A DNA stretch of 53,460 nt from Rhodopirellula europaea 6C (GTDB lineage Bacteria; Planctomycetota; Planctomycetia; Pirellulales; Pirellulaceae). Below, piece after piece: positions 8,372 through 17,700 of this stretch (position 1 is the first letter of the stretch; the number at the start of each line of letters is the position of its first letter). The DNA lies in contig NZ_ANMO01000040.1 in assembly GCF_000338295.1 (NCBI RefSeq), forward strand, positions 1 through 53,460. The letters run 5' to 3'. The notes under the pieces were generated by a model. That model did no database searches. It was not told the origin of the DNA and saw only the letters and a list, made by a program, of their open reading frames with translations. The translations under genes were made by a program, and so were the position numbers.

Positions 8372-9061
8372 TCAGCGACCGTAGTGGATATGAAATCCGC
8401 TGCTACGACCATGTCTTGGCGGTCCATGGTAGACGGGACGGGCACGATAGACCGGTGCTGGCTGCACGTAGACGCGAGGCGCGGGCACATAGACTGGCGT
8501 TTCTACAACTGTCGGTGCTTGCACGACGACTTGGTCACCGACGGGAGCGTTCTGCATTGCCGAAATCACCACTTCGCTGACTCCCTGCTGATGCAGCGAG
8601 ATGATGTCCGAAACGACGGGGCGTCGCTGAACACCTCGCGATGCGATTTGGTTCAGCACCACACCTTCGCTCACACCACTGCGGCTCATCGCGACGACGT
8701 CGTTGAACGAGACGGCTCCGGTGGGCACCAGCGGTGATGCGGATGGTTGGGGGGCAACGGTTCGTGTGTAATGGCTCGGCTGCGAGTAATACTGCTGAGC
8801 TTGCAACTCTTTGTCTTTCGCGTTGCCCAGCAATCCGCCGGCGACGGCTCCGACAGCACCACCGATGGCAGCTCCGGCACCCGCTTCGTTGTTGTTGTCG
8901 CCGATGATCGCGCCCGCGATCGCGCCGGTGATACCACCCCAAGTCGCACCGCGTTGGGTGTTGGCTTGCGCCATGGCGTTGTTCGGAGAGAAAACTCCCG
9001 ATGCCAGAACAGCGGCACCAGCGAGAATCAGACGGACGCCAAAGTTGAATTGGATTTTCAT
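8372..9061 (-). CDS. Glycine-zipper exported envelope protein
   Basis: A 229-aa protein. I choose ATG at 9061, because gaggtgg (minus strand, 9070-9076) sits 8 bases upstream as an unusually good Shine-Dalgarno site and the protein then begins with a clean signal peptide (MKIQFNFGVRLILAGAAVLA, cleavage near AMAQA). The mature N-terminus is a glycine zipper, with segments ITGAIAGAIIG and AAIGGAVGAVAGGLLG separated by a short acidic Asn/Glu loop, as in YmgG/OmpA-associated and SlyB-like envelope proteins. Residues about 110-170 form a small helical region with two similar stretches (DVVAMSRSGVSEGVVLNQI and DIISLHQQGVSEVVISAMQ), an internal duplication. The tail is rich in Pro, Tyr, Arg and His. 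Outer-membrane association is inferred. Confidence 0.82.
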   Translation of the reverse strand: MKIQFNFGVRLILAGAAVLASGVFSPNNAMAQANTQRGATWGGITGAIAGAIIGDNNNEAGAGAAIGGAVGAVAGGLLGNAKDKELQAQQYYSQPSHYTRTVAPQPSASPLVPTGAVSFNDVVAMSRSGVSEGVVLNQIASRGVQRRPVVSDIISLHQQGVSEVVISAMQNAPVGDQVVVQAPTVVETPVYVPAPRVYVQPAPVYRARPVYHGPPRHGRSSGFHIHYGR

Positions 9062-9069
9062 GTTCAATG

Positions 9070-9076
9070 CCACCTC
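9070..9076 (-). promoter_or_regulatory. Strong Shine-Dalgarno site fixing the start of the glycine-zipper gene
   Basis: On the minus strand the sequence reads gaggtgg, 8 bases before ATG at 9061. Most genes in this window lack such a site, so it decides between this start and the upstream extension to 9145. Confidence 0.6.
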
Positions 9077-9288
9077 AAACGGGGCAAACGAAGGGAACGC
9101 GAACGGAAAAGGTTGCTCGCCTCGGCTGCGACGGAAACCATCCATCGACCACCTACGCTTTTAGATCGGCAGTCCCTTCAACAACAACGCCAATTTTTTG
9201 AATCCGCTTCACAACCGTGCGCGAGTGTTCGTGAAACGGCTCCGTGAAACCGCACTTCGCAACAATGCCTTGAAAGTCTGGCTCGGTC

Positions 9289-9975
9289 CTATCCCCGCAA
9301 CGCCTTGGCCAGAGGACAGCCCACCATCGCGTTATCCTCGCCGGAGCGATACTTCTGCAGCAGCTCGCGAGATTTCGCTGCCAATTCACGGCGGACTTCG
9401 CGACGCCGGCCTTTGACGCGTTCGATTTTCATGTTGTCGTACGCCGTCGTTTGATGACGCATCCAAGCGATCACGGCCGATTCGGCTCGACGTTCGATTG
9501 GGATCCGCTCGGTGCGAGCGACCGTGCCGCTGCCCACCGGCGTCGCGTGCTCGGTCACCGCTTTGGCAAGGTGCTTGGCGACCGCTGAATACTCTGGTGC
9601 AAATCTCAAAAAGTCGCAGACGGCTTGGAAAAAATCCTCCACATACTCGCCTTGTTTCTCTTCCCGCCGTTTTTTCGCTGCCGCCTGCTTTTTCGCGTAA
9701 TCGGCGGTGGATCGAGTCGCCTCCATCGAAGCCTTCGCGTCCGCGATCTGCTTCGCATCAGCCCAAAGCCCCTGCGAAAATTCCCGTCGGCCTTTCTTCT
9801 CTTTGACCGTCCACGTCGGCCCGGCGGCTTTGACACGACGAGTCACACCGGCATCTCCCGGCGGCAACAATTCCCAACCGCTCGGCACTTCGCAAATCTC
9901 TCCTGATGCCAAACGAACCGTTCGCTCTTTGGGCCCCGGCGAACCGGTCAATGTTTCAGTGGATCGATCCGCCAT
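9289..9975 (-). CDS. DUF2293 domain protein
   Basis: A 228-aa cytoplasmic protein with an ATG start. The C-terminal 90 residues match the DUF2293 pattern: AVIAWMRHQTTAYDNMKI followed by VKGRRREVRRELAAKSREL and a Tyr-Arg motif. The N-terminal 60 residues contain a small beta-rich segment (VRLASGEICEVPSGWELLPP). The middle is a Lys/Ala/Arg-rich helix, ADYAKKQAAAKKRREEKQ. The DUF2293 basic helix resembles a nucleic-acid-binding surface, but the function is not known. It is divergent from the sulfatase, with about 290 bases between starts; no regulator site was recognised there. Confidence 0.85.
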   Translation of the reverse strand: MADRSTETLTGSPGPKERTVRLASGEICEVPSGWELLPPGDAGVTRRVKAAGPTWTVKEKKGRREFSQGLWADAKQIADAKASMEATRSTADYAKKQAAAKKRREEKQGEYVEDFFQAVCDFLRFAPEYSAVAKHLAKAVTEHATPVGSGTVARTERIPIERRAESAVIAWMRHQTTAYDNMKIERVKGRRREVRRELAAKSRELLQKYRSGEDNAMVGCPLAKALRG

Positions 9976-10269
9976 CGTCGTCTTTGAATTGGGTGGTGAC
10001 TGTGCCGCTACGAGCTCAATATCGGCATGCGATCATCCGTGCCCCAGCCCAGTCATGGCACCTCGATTTCCGCCAAAATCGTCACAACTTCCCATCGACA
10101 GTGGCATTGGTATCCAGTCTTTGGCAGCACACCGGCTGAAAGCCTCTGCCACTCGGCAGGAGCCCCCCGGTACCACCGAGTGCCTTTGGATTGGGCTACA
10201 ATGACGCTCAGCCCAATCATCGACCTGGGTCAGACAACCACCACCCTGCTAGACATCTTGTGCCGTCAA

Positions 10270-11835
10270 ATGCTGCGATCTCATTGCCTTCTCACATCGC
10301 CCTCACGTTCTTTATCGAACCAGGTGACAACGGCAGTGTTGTTGCTTGCGATGATCGCTTCGCTTGGAAACCTGAAGGCGCTAGTTGCTAAAGAAAGCTC
10401 CTCAACAGCATCACGTCCCAACGTCCTGTTGTTTTTGGTGGATGATTTGGGATGGGCGGATTTGGGTTGCTACGGCAGCACTTATCACGAAACGCCACAG
10501 ATCGATGCGTTGGCCGAATCGGGAACTCGATTCACCAACGCTTACGCCGCCTGCCCCGTGTGCTCTCCCACGCGAGCCAGCATCCTGACCGGACGCCACC
10601 CGGTTCGCGTCGACATCACCGACTGGATCCCTGGCATGTCGACCGACCGAGCCCAGAACCCTCGTTTCCAACATGTCGACGACCGAGACAACCTGGCTTT
10701 GAACGAAGTCACGCTCGCTGAACACTTGCGAGACGCCGCCGACTACCAAACGTTCTTCTTGGGCAAGTGGCACCTCGGCGATGTCGGTCACCTGCCGACC
10801 GATCAAGGATTTCAAATCAACATCGGCGGCGGTCACAAAGGATCGCCTCCCGGCGGATATTACTCACCTTGGAGAAACCCTTATCTAAAGGCCAAGCACG
10901 ATGGAGAGTACCTGACGACGCGACTGACCGACGAAGCGGTCTCACTGGTCGACACAGCATCTCGTGAAGACAAGCCCTTCTTCATGATGATGAGCTACTA
11001 CAACGTTCATTCGCCAATCACGCCTGACAAGCGAACCATCGATCACTTCCAAGAGAAGCAAGCGAACACGCCGGAACTGCGAGGCGACACACCAACGATT
11101 GCGGAACGCGATGCGGTCACGAGAGGTCGCCAAGACAACCCGGCATACGCGTCGATGGTGAAGGCGGTCGACACCAGCGTCGGACGAATCATGCAAGCGT
11201 TGAAGGAACACGGCGTCGATGACAACACACTGGTCGTCTTCTTTTCCGACAACGGCGGTCTGTCGACGCTTCGCAAGTTTGGGCCGACGTGCAATTCGCC
11301 CCTGCGAGCCGGCAAGGGTTGGTTGTACGAAGGCGGAATCCGAGAACCATTGCTGGTGCGACTGCCAAAGACCGCGCCGGATGCGGCGAGAGCGAAAACA
11401 GCTGCTCTCCAACTGAAAATCATCGACAAGATCGCGTGCAGCACGGATCTGTTCCCAACGATTCTCGACGTTGTTGGATTGCCGCTTCAACCTGAACTGC
11501 ACGCCGACGGAATCAGTCTGCTGCCCGCAATCAAGGGTGAAGTATCCAGAGCCAATTCCACTTCCCGTGATCTGCACTGGCACTACCCTCACTACCATGG
11601 TTCGCTATGGCGTCCCGGTGCGGCGATTCGCCGTGGCAACTACAAATTGATCGAGTTCTACGAGACCGACACCGCAGAACTGTATGATCTATCGGTCGAC
11701 ATGGGCGAAACCAAAGACTTGTCGAAAACCGAGCCCGAACGCTTCACCGAACTGCGTGATGCACTTCGGCAATGGCAAACTGTAATGGATGCCAAAATGC
11801 CCGTTCCTAATCCAAACTTCACCTCTTCGAACTGA
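10270..11835 (+). CDS. Exported sulfatase (arylsulfatase A family, formylglycine-dependent)
   Basis: I start it at ATG 10270 (521 aa), which begins the segment that ends in a hydrophobic signal sequence ([19 protein letters not shown]). Upstream ATGs at 10027 and 10201 would add sequence that does not look like protein. The metal site opens with [19 protein letters not shown]. The activation motif is C98-S-P-T-R102, followed by ASILTGRHP; Cys98 would be converted to formylglycine by an FGE or anaerobic maturase. GKWHLGD and FFSDNGG supply further conserved catalytic and metal ligands. Planctomycetes carry many such enzymes for sulfated polysaccharides, but the substrate here cannot be named. 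Only 11 bases separate it from the MoxR gene. Confidence 0.93.
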   Translation: MLRSHCLLTSPSRSLSNQVTTAVLLLAMIASLGNLKALVAKESSSTASRPNVLLFLVDDLGWADLGCYGSTYHETPQIDALAESGTRFTNAYAACPVCSPTRASILTGRHPVRVDITDWIPGMSTDRAQNPRFQHVDDRDNLALNEVTLAEHLRDAADYQTFFLGKWHLGDVGHLPTDQGFQINIGGGHKGSPPGGYYSPWRNPYLKAKHDGEYLTTRLTDEAVSLVDTASREDKPFFMMMSYYNVHSPITPDKRTIDHFQEKQANTPELRGDTPTIAERDAVTRGRQDNPAYASMVKAVDTSVGRIMQALKEHGVDDNTLVVFFSDNGGLSTLRKFGPTCNSPLRAGKGWLYEGGIREPLLVRLPKTAPDAARAKTAALQLKIIDKIACSTDLFPTILDVVGLPLQPELHADGISLLPAIKGEVSRANSTSRDLHWHYPHYHGSLWRPGAAIRRGNYKLIEFYETDTAELYDLSVDMGETKDLSKTEPERFTELRDALRQWQTVMDAKMPVPNPNFTSSN

Positions 11836-11846
11836 CACACAAGCTT

Positions 11847-12851
11847 ATGAGCACCACCGTCGATGCGATGCGAGCCGACGCGGAACAATTTCGTCAGCGA
11901 TACGTCGCGATCCGTGAAATGATTGGTCGCGTGATCGTGGGTCACGATGACATCGTCAGCGGCGTTTTGACATCGATGCTTTGCGGTGGCCACTGTTTGC
12001 TCGAAGGCGTTCCGGGGCTCGGCAAAACGATGCTGGTCCGCACGTTGGCTGAAGTGCTGGACCTGCAATTCAATCGCATTCAGTTCACCCCCGACCTCAT
12101 GCCCGCGGACATTTTGGGCACCAACATGGTCGTCGAAGACGAATCCGGTCGCCGCAAGTTTGAGTTTCAAAAGGGGCCCGTCTTCACGCAGATCCTGCTC
12201 GCCGACGAAATCAACCGAGCGACCCCGAAGACTCAATCGGCCATGCTGGAAACGATGCAAGAAGGCACCGTGACCGCGGGGGGGCATCGCTACACGCTCG
12301 ACCAACCGTTCTTTGTCTTGGCCACTCAAAACCCGATTGAGCAGGAAGGCACCTACCCGCTTCCTGAAGCCCAGATGGACCGCTTCCTGTTCAAACTGGT
12401 GGTCGGCTACAGCAACCGGGATGAGCTGGCGACGATCGTCGACCGCACGACTCGCGGCGAACGTCCAGAGATCGAAAAGGTCATGGACGGCGAAGAAATT
12501 CAACGCTGGCAAAAACTTGTTCGTGAAGTCATCCTCGCCCCGCACGTCCAGGATTACTTGGTGCGTCTGACCATGGCGACGCACCCCGATGGCCCGTACA
12601 GCGTTCCGATCACCAATGAGTATGTCCGCTGGGGCAGCAGCCCGCGTGGTGCCCAAACGCTCGCTTTGACCGCGAAAGTCCAGGCTTTGTTGGACGGACG
12701 GTTCAACGTTTCCTTCGAAGATATCCGGCGGATGTTCCTGCCCGCGATGCGTCACCGCGTGCTGCTGAACTTCGAAGCTCAGGCCGAGGGCATCGACACC
12801 GACCGCGTTTTGCTGGAAATTCTAGAGAAGGTTCCAGAAAAGGGCGATTGA
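11847..12851 (+). CDS. MoxR-family AAA+ ATPase
   Basis: A 334-aa cytoplasmic ATPase of typical MoxR length. Motifs: Walker A GVPGLGKTML (about 54-63), the MoxR signature FTPDLMPADILGTNMV, Walker B LLADEINRATPKTQSAMLE, and sensor-1/arginine-finger region TQNPIEQEGTYPLPEAQMDR. The C-terminal lid covers about 235-334. MoxR proteins act as chaperones that help assemble metal-containing or secreted complexes, usually with von Willebrand factor A partners. No VWA or DUF58 gene lies beside it here, which makes it an orphan locally. The sulfatase is 11 bases upstream and the zinc-ribbon protein 73 bases downstream, so a transcription unit is possible. Confidence 0.94.
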   Translation: MSTTVDAMRADAEQFRQRYVAIREMIGRVIVGHDDIVSGVLTSMLCGGHCLLEGVPGLGKTMLVRTLAEVLDLQFNRIQFTPDLMPADILGTNMVVEDESGRRKFEFQKGPVFTQILLADEINRATPKTQSAMLETMQEGTVTAGGHRYTLDQPFFVLATQNPIEQEGTYPLPEAQMDRFLFKLVVGYSNRDELATIVDRTTRGERPEIEKVMDGEEIQRWQKLVREVILAPHVQDYLVRLTMATHPDGPYSVPITNEYVRWGSSPRGAQTLALTAKVQALLDGRFNVSFEDIRRMFLPAMRHRVLLNFEAQAEGIDTDRVLLEILEKVPEKGD

Positions 12852-12924
12852 TCGGTGCTCCTATCCGTCTCACAATCTCACCCCCTCTTTTCACTCCCAT
12901 TCTCCAGCTCCCGCATTCTGCCTG

Positions 12925-13644
12925 ATGGCTTCGCCCTCCACCACGACTAAATTTTCCAGCGTCCTTTTGCGAACGTTGCACAACACGTTGCAACAACGCA
13001 CAGATTTGGAGGGGCAATTGCGCCGTGGCCCGCTTCAAATCAAGGCCGTTCAGTCGATGGTCGACGAGGCTCAAGCGAATGTGGATGCGGCGGCGGAAAC
13101 GCTGAAGAAAACCCGCATGACGGCGGATGAAAAGCAATTGCAACTGCAGACCCGCGAAGCCCACGTCAAGAACCTGCAGGGCAAACTGAACACGGCCGCT
13201 TCGAACAAGGAGTTCTCGCTGCTGAAGGACCAAATCGCCGCGGACGAACAAGCCAACAGCGTTCAAAGCGACGAAATTCTGGAAGTGCTCGAACGAATCG
13301 ATACCTGCGAGGTCGAACTGGACCGAGCCCAAAAGAAGCTCGAACAGGCTCAAGCAGACCAAACCAAACGGGTCAACGAAATCGAAGCTCGGCTCGAACA
13401 AGTTCGCCAGGATCTCACTCGCATCAACGAACAACTGGCCGCTCACGAGGCCGACATTCCGGCCGCGGTGAAGCCAGACTATCGCCGACTGGTTGATGCC
13501 CGCGGCGACGAGGCATTGGCGGCGGTGGAACAGGATTCGTGCGGTGGTTGTTACCAAACATTGACCACTCAGGTCCTCAACCAAGTGATGTTGTCGACGT
13601 TGACGCATTGCCCCAACTGCAACGCCTTTCTCTACCAGGCTTGA
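12925..13644 (+). CDS. Coiled-coil protein with C4 zinc ribbon (CT398/DUF164-like)
   Basis: A 239-aa protein. Residues about 15-180 are a long, highly charged antiparallel coiled coil (for example RAQKKLEQAQADQTKRVNEI). The C-terminus holds two CxxC knuckles, CGGC and CPNC, separated by about 22 residues, which together would bind one zinc. This arrangement matches the CT398/zf-RING_7 family, whose members are linked to nucleic-acid or flagellar/secretion roles without a settled function. The stop codon overlaps the ATG of coaE as TGATG, so the two are translationally coupled. Confidence 0.88.
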   Translation: MASPSTTTKFSSVLLRTLHNTLQQRTDLEGQLRRGPLQIKAVQSMVDEAQANVDAAAETLKKTRMTADEKQLQLQTREAHVKNLQGKLNTAASNKEFSLLKDQIAADEQANSVQSDEILEVLERIDTCEVELDRAQKKLEQAQADQTKRVNEIEARLEQVRQDLTRINEQLAAHEADIPAAVKPDYRRLVDARGDEALAAVEQDSCGGCYQTLTTQVLNQVMLSTLTHCPNCNAFLYQA

Positions 13645-14291
13645 TGTCGGACGGGCCACTGACCGATTCAACACCAGTGTCTTCAACACCAATCATTGGA
13701 GTCATCGGTCCGCCGTGCAGCGGCAAATCGACGGTCGCTCGTCACCTGGAATCTCTGGGTGGCGTCTGGTTGAACGCCGACGAAATCGCGAAGAGCCAAC
13801 TCAGCGAACCCGACGTCATTCACGAACTGAAATCGCTGTTTGGCGATTCCATTCAAATGGCGGATGGGTCTCTATCACGCTCGCGATTGGCTGATTTGGT
13901 CTTCGGTGACGACGAAAGTTCACACACTCGACTTCGACAACTGGAAGGCGTGCTTCATCCGAGAACACGAACGATTCTGCAATCTGAAATCGCAAAAGCG
14001 AAATCGGACCGGCGACCGTTTGTGATTCTTGATGTGCCGTTGCTTCTGGAAAGCGACTATCGCGAAACATGTGACGAGGTTTGGTGTCTGCAGGTCGATC
14101 CTGATCGACATCAAGAATTGCTTGCCTCTCGTGGCTGGGATGCAGAAGAACTCGAGCGACGAAACGCTCGACAGTGGTCTTGGGAGCGGAAACGTTTGGC
14201 CAGCACTCGCGTGATTCCAAACAACGGCACCGAGGAAGAATTGCGTCGCTTGGTCGAATCCGAACTGGCTTCGACACTACAATCCAGATGA
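13644..14291 (+). CDS. coaE: Dephospho-CoA kinase
   Basis: A 215-aa enzyme that phosphorylates the 3'-hydroxyl of dephospho-CoA, the last step of coenzyme A synthesis. I use the ATG at 13644 that overlaps the preceding stop; the frame is open further upstream but lies inside the zinc-ribbon gene. Visible motifs: P-loop GVIGPPCSGKSTVARHLESLG, given here as GPPCSGKST (residues about 18-26), LNADEIAKSQL with the substrate-binding Asp, LEGVLHPRTR, VILDVPLLLESDY, and the lid/base region RNARQWSWERK. It carries a short N-terminal Ser/Thr/Pro extension of about 12 residues. No terminator is obvious downstream. Confidence 0.92.
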   Translation: MSDGPLTDSTPVSSTPIIGVIGPPCSGKSTVARHLESLGGVWLNADEIAKSQLSEPDVIHELKSLFGDSIQMADGSLSRSRLADLVFGDDESSHTRLRQLEGVLHPRTRTILQSEIAKAKSDRRPFVILDVPLLLESDYRETCDEVWCLQVDPDRHQELLASRGWDAEELERRNARQWSWERKRLASTRVIPNNGTEEELRRLVESELASTLQSR

Positions 14292-14753
14292 CGTGATCTT
14301 CCTTCGGGGGTTGTTCACACGACTTCATCAGAAATTCTTTTGCAGCCGGCATGTTTGGAACGATTCATCCTTCGCTCCCCAGACTGACCACTCGCATGGC
14401 AGCACCGTCGTTCAGGAACTCCATGAACAGCCCAAAGACCTACCTCGCTCCACTAACTCACCCCAGCGAGACTCCAGGCAACATTAACACGTCGAACGAC
14501 AACCATGCTCAATAGACTCAGACAAGAATCTCCGCTCAATCGGCACGCCTCTTACGAATCCGGTCCGATTCAAAGTTGGGCAATATTTGCTAAGCTTCGC
14601 TCTACCAAGCCTGTCTTTGGATCCGGAGTTTTTCGTGAGACTGTCGTCGATCGCTTTGGACCAAAGATGCTCCACGATCCTTAGCCTTGAAGCTTTTCGA
14701 TCACAAAGCTTGGTTTTGCCGACCACATTCATGTTCGAACCGGAGAGATCCTC
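14292..14753. other. Spacer of about 460 bases without a recognised gene
   Basis: Short frames exist on both strands (for example 14484-14864 minus), but none has recognisable protein character. It probably contains the promoter and leader of the PEPCK-like gene. The last stretch has a clear ribosome-binding site (14742-14747). No palindromic repeat, riboswitch fold or tRNA was recognised. Confidence 0.55.
14742..14747 (+). promoter_or_regulatory. Shine-Dalgarno site for the PEPCK-like gene
   Basis: ggagag ends 6 bases before ATG 14754, giving normal spacing and supporting this start. Confidence 0.55.
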
Positions 14754-17700
14754 ATGGCATTGCTGCGAGAACCAACAGAACTTCAACGCGCGTTGAGCTG
14801 GGACCGCATGCTTGCGGCCACTCCGGAACAACGCCAACGTCTGCAAAACTATCTCTCGTTTCAATTGGCCCTAGCTGGCCTGATGCCCCCCGGCGAAGAG
14901 GACCAAGAACGTCCTGACGCGGCATTCCCTCGCGAAATGCTGGATAGCTTTCGTGAACGCAACGCGATTCTTCGCCAGCACCAACCACCAATTGATCAAC
15001 GAATCGAAGCGTTCCTCGCATCCTACTTTGGCGACGAGGTAGGGGACGAACCACTCAAGCTGCCCAGTCGCTCATTGAATCTCGACCGTCACGGCATGGC
15101 TCGTGAGTTGAGCATGCCTTTGGGTGGCAACAAGTTCGAAAATGATCAGGTCAAATCGTATCGTTGCTTCAACGGCGTTTTGAACAATCCACGTGCCGAC
15201 CGCCGGACCACGGCAGGCACGTTCCACGTGGTCGAAGGCGGTTTGCCAATCCCTGGGGACAAACGAGTCGTTCCCAAAAATGTGTTCGTGAATCTTTTCC
15301 GAGCCGCCATGCAGCCGCCTGCGGCCGACATGGAATTGCCGTACACCCACAACTCACCTCACCCCGCTGAGTCATGGGTGTCGCTGATGTTGCGTCCATT
15401 GGTTGCTCCAGGTGTTCCTGGGTACAGCGAATCAAAGTCGATGGAAACCCGTTTCTTCGTTCCTGGCAATTACGTCAGCAACCTGGACTTCGTCGAATCG
15501 ATTTTTGGCAATGCCGGCGACCCCTTGATCGCTGCTTGCGATGCAGGCCTGGACGCCAAACACTGGAGCGGTCACACCGGTTGCGTGATCCTGGCAACAC
15601 ACTTGACTCAGTTGACCAAGAAAGAACTGGGGCTGCCTCACTACGACGACGCGACCGAACGGCAGCGTCACGACCGGATGTGCTGGCAAGACGAAACCGA
15701 ACGCTACAACGACGGAGGTGCGTTCAAACTCACCTGCCGCAACAGTGATGGCGTGGTCGTGACTTTGATTGCCGATAACTACTATGGCTATTGCAAGAAA
15801 GAAGTCAAAACCCAGCTTAGCTACGCCGCTAATTTGATGGGCAACGCAGAAGAGGAGCACGCCGGGGGTGCAATCGCGTTTGCCTCGTACTCTTTGGGCG
15901 ACGAGTTCCAGGTCAACAGTCGACTTTACAACGGCCAGACATTCGCTGATGTCGCGAAACGCTACGGCGATTTCATTGATGTTCAACCAGAGGGATACGG
16001 CATCGACCGCATCCATCCGAGCGTCATTTACATACCAGAAGATGCTCTGGCGACACTCCGTGAACGCTGCATTCGCTGGACAGATTCGTCCGGCAAAGAG
16101 CAATCGATTCCACTATCGCCGGATGAGATATACATCGCTCCGAGTGGTTACAAGATTCAACTCGAAAAACACCCCTCCGCACCAAGCTGGCGTCTGATCG
16201 GCACGGTCGGCGAAGGCGTTTTCTGCCACAAACCCTGCACGGTCAGCGGCGGCGGCAAGAGCGAAATCAGCAAGAGTCTTCGCGACTACATGTTGTATGG
16301 ACCGATCTTTGTCAAAGACCACGAGATCGATTTCCAACTCGTCGATGACATCTTCTCGAAAGATTACGGATCGCGTTGGTCGGATTCCTACACCGGGCGC
16401 ACCGACTACAGCGAACGGTCCAGCCGCAAGGTGCTCGACCCCAATCGTTCACTCGGTAGCGTTATCAAGTTGCTGACGCCGAGCCCTGAATACAACGACG
16501 ACTACAATGCTTGGTTGAAGAGCATTCCCGAGCACGTCTACGCTCTCGCCTTGATCATCAAACGTTTCGCCGGGCCTGGCGTCGGCGACGATTGGCGTGA
16601 ATCGTTCGGCGTCGATATCGTCAATGGTTCACCGGGCCATGAACTGAAAATCGGTAGCCGCCCATTGGTCGGAACCTACTTGCGTGTGGGATTGGAGAAC
16701 TCGCAATGGCGAACATTCAAACTGCGTCAAGACTTCATCGCGTCGTCCAAGGTTCAGCGTGAAGATGACATCTCCGCCAGCATCGTGGTTCCTGCGGGAA
16801 GCATTGGTGATGTCGGATCAACTGTCGCGGAAGCGCCAAGCTACAAATTTGTTGAAAACTGCGAATACCGCTTATTCCAGCGCCCCGACGATGCCGTTCA
16901 TCGCGGACTGGACAAACAAACCGAATCCGACCTGGCCGCGCCGGGCAACTTCATCAGCAACTTTGAACCGCTCACCAGCCAGCAAGCTCGCGACATCATT
17001 CGCGATGCCATCGAATTTGACAAATTCACCGGTCCCATGGAAGACTTGTTGCTCACCGCGGCAGCATCCGAGGACGGCTACGTTGTCAGCACCGCCAATC
17101 CGCGCTTGGTCGATGGAAAGCCAACCAAGAACCCTCGCTATCTGCAAGACCGTCCTGATTTAGCATCACCCCGCGCGACCTATGTTGCGATGCGAGGCAT
17201 CCAACTGCATCGCAAACTGGGCACCGACGATGCGGTCCTGACTCCGGTGGGTGCGGTCTTGTCCGGCCGTCGCAACAATCCACCAGACGCCGAAGCCGGC
17301 ATCCGTTCATTGGCGGTCTACTCGCCACTGCACTATCAGGAACTTCCTGAATTGATCATGGACTACGTTTGCTCACTGACCGGCAAGAGCCCTAGCACGA
17401 CCGGTGCGGGTAGCGAAGGTGCACTAACCAAAGGTCCGTTCAACGCTCTGCACCCTGCCGTCGACCTGAATGCCGTGATCGTCTCGATGATCCTGACCGA
17501 TCTGGGCGGCTTCAGCACTCCCGCTGGTCACGTTGGTCCCAACCTCGAAGTCGGCCACGACATTTCTTTGTTGATACCCGAAGTCTGGTGTCGCATGACG
17601 GCCGAAGAACGCGACCCACGCCGCATGATCGAAGATGGCATGCTGGAAAAAGTTGAGGACTTCGACCACAACGGCAAAATGATCCCCGCCAGCCGGCTCG

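Noticed and set aside
11658-12755. A 365-aa antisense frame over the MoxR gene
   Set aside because: Shadow of a well-supported ATPase; no motif of its own.
14484-14864. A 126-aa minus-strand frame upstream of the PEPCK-like gene
   Set aside because: It runs into the start of the PEPCK-like gene, and its composition is not protein-like.
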